DNA from: Roseobacter sp. MED193
GTDB taxonomy: Bacteria; Pseudomonadota; Alphaproteobacteria; Rhodobacterales; Rhodobacteraceae
Length of the DNA stretch: 64,000 nucleotides
Assembly (NCBI RefSeq): GCF_000152965.1
Contig: NZ_AANB01000013.1
Span: 1 to 64,000, forward strand
Reading direction: 5' to 3'
Below, in pieces: positions 59,896-64,000 of the stretch (within the stretch, counting starts at the first letter, position 1; each line of letters begins with the position of its first letter). The notes below the pieces were generated by a model. The model had not been told where the DNA came from, made no database searches, and saw nothing but the letters and a program-made list of their open reading frames with translations. Made by a program: the position numbers and the translations under genes.

Positions 59896-60618
59896 ATGGG
59901 ACCGCCACCTCATATCCTTATCGTGGATGACCACGCACAGATACGTGAAAGCGTCGCGCGCTTTCTGGAGAAGAACGGAATGCGCACGACCGTCGCCAGG
60001 GATGCCGTGGAGATGGATGCCAAGCTGGCCACCGGTCACTTCGACCTCCTCGTGCTCGATGTCATGATGCCGGGCGAGGACGGCTTGTCGGTCTGCCGCA
60101 GACTTGCGCCAGAGGGTGATCTTCCGATCATCATGCTGACGGCGCTTGGTGAGGAAACGGATCGGATCGTGGGGCTGGAAATCGGTGCGGACGATTATCT
60201 CGCCAAGCCGTTCAATCCACGAGAACTGCTGGCCCGCATCAAGTCGGTACTCCGGCGAAGCAACCGCGATGAACCCGTGGCCGGAACCCTGGCTGGGAGG
60301 AAGGTTTGTTTTGCGCATTGGGTACTGGATACCGACCGACAGGTACTGATTGACGAGGCCGCAACCGAAACGCCTTTGACGACTTCTGAGTTCAAATTAC
60401 TGGCGGTCCTGCTGGAACGCGCGAGGATGGTGCTCAGTCGTGACCAGTTGCTTGACCTGACCGCTGGTCGGACCGCTGGCCCGATGGACCGCACCATCGA
60501 CAATCAAATCAGCCGTCTCCGCCGCAAGATCGAGCCGGATGTATTGCGACCGAGTGTCATCAAGACTGTGCGGAATGGCGGATACTGTTTGGCTGCCGAC
60601 GTCGAGGATGCGACATGA
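59896..60618 (+). CDS. OmpR-family response regulator
   Basis: The 240-residue protein has a receiver domain (Asp55 in LLVLDVMMPG, Lys in DDYLAKPFNPRE) and a winged-helix output domain (TTSEFKLLAVLLERARMVLS, RTIDNQISRLRRKI). It overlaps the kinase gene by 4 nt. Together with the SHOCT protein and metal genes around it, a role in envelope or copper stress is plausible. Confidence 0.94.
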   Translation: MGPPPHILIVDDHAQIRESVARFLEKNGMRTTVARDAVEMDAKLATGHFDLLVLDVMMPGEDGLSVCRRLAPEGDLPIIMLTALGEETDRIVGLEIGADDYLAKPFNPRELLARIKSVLRRSNRDEPVAGTLAGRKVCFAHWVLDTDRQVLIDEAATETPLTTSEFKLLAVLLERARMVLSRDQLLDLTAGRTAGPMDRTIDNQISRLRRKIEPDVLRPSVIKTVRNGGYCLAADVEDAT

Positions 60619-62084
60619 TGTGGCGTGCGATGAGCTCTCTCAGCGGACAATTGATCCTGCTTGTGGTCGCGGCGCTTGTCGTGGCCCAAGCAATCAGCCT
60701 GTTCCTCTTCGCTGACGAGCGCAGCCTCGCCATCCGTGCTGCTTTGGGGTTCGAGGCTGCTGGACGCGCAGCGAATGTGGCGCGGTTGATCGAAGAGGCC
60801 CCGTTGGACCTGCAGGACTCCATCCTTCGCGCAGCAAATTCACCACTTATCCGGTTTGATCTGTCAGACGCTCCGAGTGTGGAACACACCAGTCATTCGC
60901 ATGGCGACCTTGTTGAAGGGCGTATCCGTGCGCTAATGGACGATAGCTACAGCCGCGATATTCGCGTTGAACTGCACGAGATCGAGGGCGAATTGAGGCC
61001 CTTGCCCAATCTTTCTGACGAAATGACGGAAATGCATCTCGCGATGATGCGCGGAGAGTTGACAGCGGTTGAAATGAACCTGTCGATCGCGATCAAGGGG
61101 GCGCGTTGGCTAAATGTCGGAACGCGGTTCGAGCGTCCGCCGATCCAATGGCCATTCTACTCGATGCTGACCTTCGGGATTTCCGCCGGACTGCTTTTGG
61201 TGGCGATTTTCTGGTTTGTCATGACGCGCCTGACGCGTCCTTTGCGGCACCTATCGAAGGCCGCGGACCATCTTGGCCGGGGCGAGGACGTGCCTGAATT
61301 GACCGTCGCGGGGCCGACCGAGGTCAGGGATCTGACCGTTGCCTTCAACCGCATGCAACGACGGCTGACCCGGTTCGTCAGTGATCGGACACGTATGCTC
61401 GCAGCCCTTGGCCACGATTTACGCTCGCCGTTGACTGCTATGCGTGTCCGCGCGGAGCTGGTTGACGAAGAAGAGACGCGGGACAGCCTCATCGCATCGG
61501 TCGAAGAGATGCAGAGTATGGTCGAAGCGACGCTCACCTTTGCACGCGGCCTTACCGGATCCGAGGGTGCTGAAGTGGTCGATCTGCGCAATTTTCTGGA
61601 CAGCTTGTGCAGCGATATGGCGGCACACTGCACCTTTGCCCCGAGTGATGATGTTGCCGTGCGGCTTCGACCCAACGCGTTCCGAAGGGCACTGAGGAAC
61701 TTGCTTGAGAACGCCGTTCGCTACGGTGGTGCCGCAAAAGTCAGCTGGGCGACCCACGGTTCGAACCTCGTACTCAACATCGATGACAATGGGCCCGGCA
61801 TTCCCGTCGACCAGTTGGAAAAGGTCTTCGATCCCTTCTATCGCCTCGAGCAATCGAGGTCTCTGGAAACGGGCGGTTATGGGCTTGGGCTCTCAATCGC
61901 GAGGACAATCGTCCAATCCCATGGTGGCGATATCCAGCTGGTCAACCATAACAGCGCGGGTTTGCGGGCCATTGTCACCATCCCACTGGATGAAAGCGAA
62001 CTAATCGAAGGAGAAACAGATGAAACTGAAAACGCTCATTCCAACGTTGCTGGCCAGCTTGCCCGCCAGCATGGCGCGAGCTGA
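60615..62084 (+). CDS. EnvZ-type sensor histidine kinase
   Basis: The 489-residue kinase has a membrane helix at 13-33, a periplasmic domain (34-180) with a short His-containing stretch (EHTSHSHGD), a second helix at 183-203, HAMP, the H-box LGHDLRSPLTA (His267), and N and G boxes (NLLENAVRYGG, DDNGPGIPVDQ, GYGLGLSIA). Its last 22 codons overlap the SHOCT gene in another frame. Confidence 0.93.
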   Translation: MMWRAMSSLSGQLILLVVAALVVAQAISLFLFADERSLAIRAALGFEAAGRAANVARLIEEAPLDLQDSILRAANSPLIRFDLSDAPSVEHTSHSHGDLVEGRIRALMDDSYSRDIRVELHEIEGELRPLPNLSDEMTEMHLAMMRGELTAVEMNLSIAIKGARWLNVGTRFERPPIQWPFYSMLTFGISAGLLLVAIFWFVMTRLTRPLRHLSKAADHLGRGEDVPELTVAGPTEVRDLTVAFNRMQRRLTRFVSDRTRMLAALGHDLRSPLTAMRVRAELVDEEETRDSLIASVEEMQSMVEATLTFARGLTGSEGAEVVDLRNFLDSLCSDMAAHCTFAPSDDVAVRLRPNAFRRALRNLLENAVRYGGAAKVSWATHGSNLVLNIDDNGPGIPVDQLEKVFDPFYRLEQSRSLETGGYGLGLSIARTIVQSHGGDIQLVNHNSAGLRAIVTIPLDESELIEGETDETENAHSNVAGQLARQHGAS

Positions 62085-62325
62085 TGGTCCAGGCTCCTGG
62101 ACAGGTCACATGTGGGGCGGAGGCTATGGCTTTATGGGCGGCTTCATGATGCTCGCCTTCTGGGGCGCCGTGATCGCATTGATCGTGTTTCTGGTACTCA
62201 GGCTGCGGGACAATGGCACCCGTCCCCCGGACTCGGACGCGCAGGAAGCGCTCCGGCGCCGCTTTGCGAATGGGGAAATCGACGAAGAAGAGTTTCGCCG
62301 ACTGAAAGCAACGCTCGACGAATAG
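62020..62325 (+). CDS. SHOCT-domain membrane protein
   Basis: The 101-residue protein has an N-terminal signal/membrane segment, a Gly/Met-rich stretch (HMWGGGYGFMGGFMM), a second helix and a C-terminal SHOCT domain (ALRRRFANGEIDEEEFRRLK). AAGGAG before the ATG lies inside the kinase gene, so the 65-nt overlap is genuine. Such proteins often accompany copper-responsive two-component genes. Confidence 0.88.
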   Translation: MKLKTLIPTLLASLPASMARADGPGSWTGHMWGGGYGFMGGFMMLAFWGAVIALIVFLVLRLRDNGTRPPDSDAQEALRRRFANGEIDEEEFRRLKATLDE

Positions 62326-62389
62326 TCCACATTGCGGATTTGAACTCCGTACCACGCGACGCCACCAACCTTAGATAGGAAAGAACGCC

Positions 62390-64000
62390 ATGGTCCCGGA
62401 AATCGGTCACTTCGCACTGGCCCTCGCGCTGGCCCTCGCACTTGTTCAAAGTGTTCTGCCGATTGCGGGGGCGTCACGCGGAAATACCGTCTGGATGAAA
62501 TCCGCCCAGGCGACAGCCCTTGGTCAGGTGCTGTTTGTGAGCATTGCCTTCGCAGCGCTGATGCAGGCTTTCATCGTCAGCGATTTCACCGTCAGGAACG
62601 TCGTCGAGAATTCCCATTCGCTAAAGCCGATGCTTTACAAGGTTGCGGGAACCTGGGGCAGCCATGAAGGATCGCTTCTGCTCTGGATTTTGATCCTTGC
62701 GGTATTCGGCGCGGGGGTTGCCTGGTTCGGATCGAATATCCCGGCCGAAACCAAGGCGCGCACCCTGTCGGTTCAGGCGTGGATCAGTGTCGGCTTCCTG
62801 ACGTTTCTGCTGCTGACGTCGAACCCGTTCGATCGGGTGTTCCCGCCGCCGCTCGATGGCAATGACCTGAACCCGTTGCTTCAGGACATGGGTCTCGCCA
62901 TGCACCCGCCGCTCTTGTATTTCGGGTATGTCGGTTTCTCCATCGTGTTTTCCTTTGCCGTTGCGGCTCTTCTGGAAGGGCGCGTCGATCCAGCCTGGGC
63001 CAGATGGGTCCGCCCGTGGACATTGGCCGCGTGGGTCAGCCTTACGGCAGGTATCGCTCTTGGATCGTGGTGGGCCTATTATGAACTGGGCTGGGGCGGC
63101 TGGTGGTTCTGGGATCCGGTCGAGAATGTAAGCTTCATGCCCTGGCTTCTGGGCACGGCGCTGCTGCATTCCGCCATCGTCACCGAAAAGCGCGACGCGT
63201 TCAAAAGCTGGACCATCCTGCTTGCCATCCTGACTTTCTCGCTTTCACTGCTCGGGACGTTCATCGTCCGATCCGGCCTGCTGACATCCGTGCATGCCTT
63301 CGCCGTCGATCCGGAGCGCGGGCTTTACATTCTGGGTCTGCTGGCCGTGTCCATCGGTGGGTCGCTGGCGCTCTACGCCTGGCGGGCGCCCGAAATGGAG
63401 CCGGGTGGTCTGTTTCGCCCGATCAGCCGCGAAGCCGGGCTGCTCGTGAACAACCTCATTCTGGCCGCCGCTACGGGAACGGTCCTGTTCGGGACGCTTT
63501 ATCCGCTGATCCTAGAGGCTGTCACGGGGGACAAGATCTCGGTGGGTCCACCTTTCTTCAACGCGGCCTTCATTCCGATGATGCTGGCGCTGGTCGTGTT
63601 CATGGGTCTTGGTCCATTCCTGTCATGGAAGCGGGCTGATATCGCCGGTTTGCTCGATCGCATTCGGTTCGTGGCCGTGCTGGCGGTCATCGCAGCCTCG
63701 GCCGCGTGGTATCTTCTGAATGGCGGGCCGATCATGGCCTATCTTGCCATCCTCGGCGCAGCGTGGCTGCTTTTTGCGACCCTACGGGAATGGGCGCTAC
63801 GCATCCGTCTGTTCGAGGTTTCCCTTGCGGAGAGCGCGAGACGCGCGCGCAACTTGCCACGCGCCTCTCACGGTATGACGCTTGCCCATGCCGGCGTCGC
63901 TGTGTTGATGATGGGGATGATCGGCTCGACCGGATGGAAGAGTGAGGAGATCGTCTTTGCCGCCCCCGGGACCGAAGTCACGATCGCCGGGTTCGACATC
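62390..64000 (+). CDS. ccmF: Cytochrome c haem lyase subunit CcmF (runs off right edge)
   Basis: The first 537 residues are present, starting MVPEIGHFALALALALALVQ with AGGAAAG before the ATG. The many membrane helices and the tryptophan-rich haem-handling motif WWFWDP (238-243), together with GTWGSHEGSLLLWILIL, are those of CcmF. CcmF attaches haem to c-type cytochromes in system I maturation. Other ccm genes are expected to the right. Confidence 0.93.
   Translation, partial: MVPEIGHFALALALALALVQSVLPIAGASRGNTVWMKSAQATALGQVLFVSIAFAALMQAFIVSDFTVRNVVENSHSLKPMLYKVAGTWGSHEGSLLLWILILAVFGAGVAWFGSNIPAETKARTLSVQAWISVGFLTFLLLTSNPFDRVFPPPLDGNDLNPLLQDMGLAMHPPLLYFGYVGFSIVFSFAVAALLEGRVDPAWARWVRPWTLAAWVSLTAGIALGSWWAYYELGWGGWWFWDPVENVSFMPWLLGTALLHSAIVTEKRDAFKSWTILLAILTFSLSLLGTFIVRSGLLTSVHAFAVDPERGLYILGLLAVSIGGSLALYAWRAPEMEPGGLFRPISREAGLLVNNLILAAATGTVLFGTLYPLILEAVTGDKISVGPPFFNAAFIPMMLALVVFMGLGPFLSWKRADIAGLLDRIRFVAVLAVIAASAAWYLLNGGPIMAYLAILGAAWLLFATLREWALRIRLFEVSLAESARRARNLPRASHGMTLAHAGVAVLMMGMIGSTGWKSEEIVFAAPGTEVTIAGFDI

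Noticed and set aside
1-64000. CRISPR arrays, tRNA and rRNA genes
   Set aside because: No regularly spaced repeats with unique spacers and no recognisable tRNA or rRNA stretches were found on either strand.

Overview
The window looks like part of an alphaproteobacterial plasmid, most likely from Rhodobacteraceae. The evidence is a repA-repB-repC replicon at 28.9-32.4 kb, high-GC alphaproteobacterial coding sequence, a mobilisation set (VirD4-type coupling protein, relaxase, MobC) and a block of small conserved plasmid proteins (DUF2493, DUF736, strawberry-notch helicase/methyltransferase, ParB-like, DUF3768, ArdC). No rRNA, tRNA or CRISPR array was seen, and no type IV secretion channel genes are present, so the plasmid is either mobilisable or its mating-pair genes lie outside the window.

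Layout. 0-0.63 kb: 5' part of an AraC-type regulator, running off the left edge. 0.9-5.8 kb: coupling protein, relaxase and mobC on the minus strand with stop/start overlaps; the likely oriT is just beyond mobC (5.79-5.89 kb). 5.9-27.2 kb: backbone block, almost all on the minus strand, interrupted by cargo. The cargo is a ParDE toxin-antitoxin pair and an ankyrin/HbpS-like/two-component cluster at 8.6-12.8 kb, a PrlF-YhaV pair with an orphan antitoxin at 18.7-19.9 kb, and a Tat-exported metallo-beta-lactamase-fold hydrolase at 24.6-25.6 kb. 27.5-33.7 kb: Fic protein, repCBA with its control sites, and a serine resolvase.

33.9-51.8 kb is a metal-resistance and envelope island. It holds a Zn/Cd/Pb P-type ATPase, two cation diffusion facilitators (CDF), a ZIP transporter, two Sco proteins, a PCuAC chaperone, DsbA/DsbB, a DUF411 protein, an M23 peptidase, LspA, Lnt, L,D-transpeptidases, a transglutaminase and one surviving MerR-family regulator. 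Five near-identical MerR-type promoters (19-bp spacer, CTCTAG-type dyad) sit in front of its transcription units, suggesting that one regulator controls the whole island.

At 51.75-53.48 kb a dead ISL3-family element (two in-frame stops) separates a truncated L,D-transpeptidase from a truncated Rieske protein (petA). 53.9-64 kb is a second, copper/redox-flavoured cargo region: a Crp/Fnr regulator; a five-gene minus-strand operon (membrane protein, TVP38, CDF, sterol desaturase-like, DUF411) behind a CueR-type promoter; an ion channel; a rhodanese; an OmpR/EnvZ-type pair with a SHOCT protein; and the start of ccmF, running off the right edge.

Two probable single-base frameshifts were found, in the methyltransferase/strawberry-notch gene near 17.80 kb and in lnt near 40.80 kb. 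They may be real decay or sequence error.
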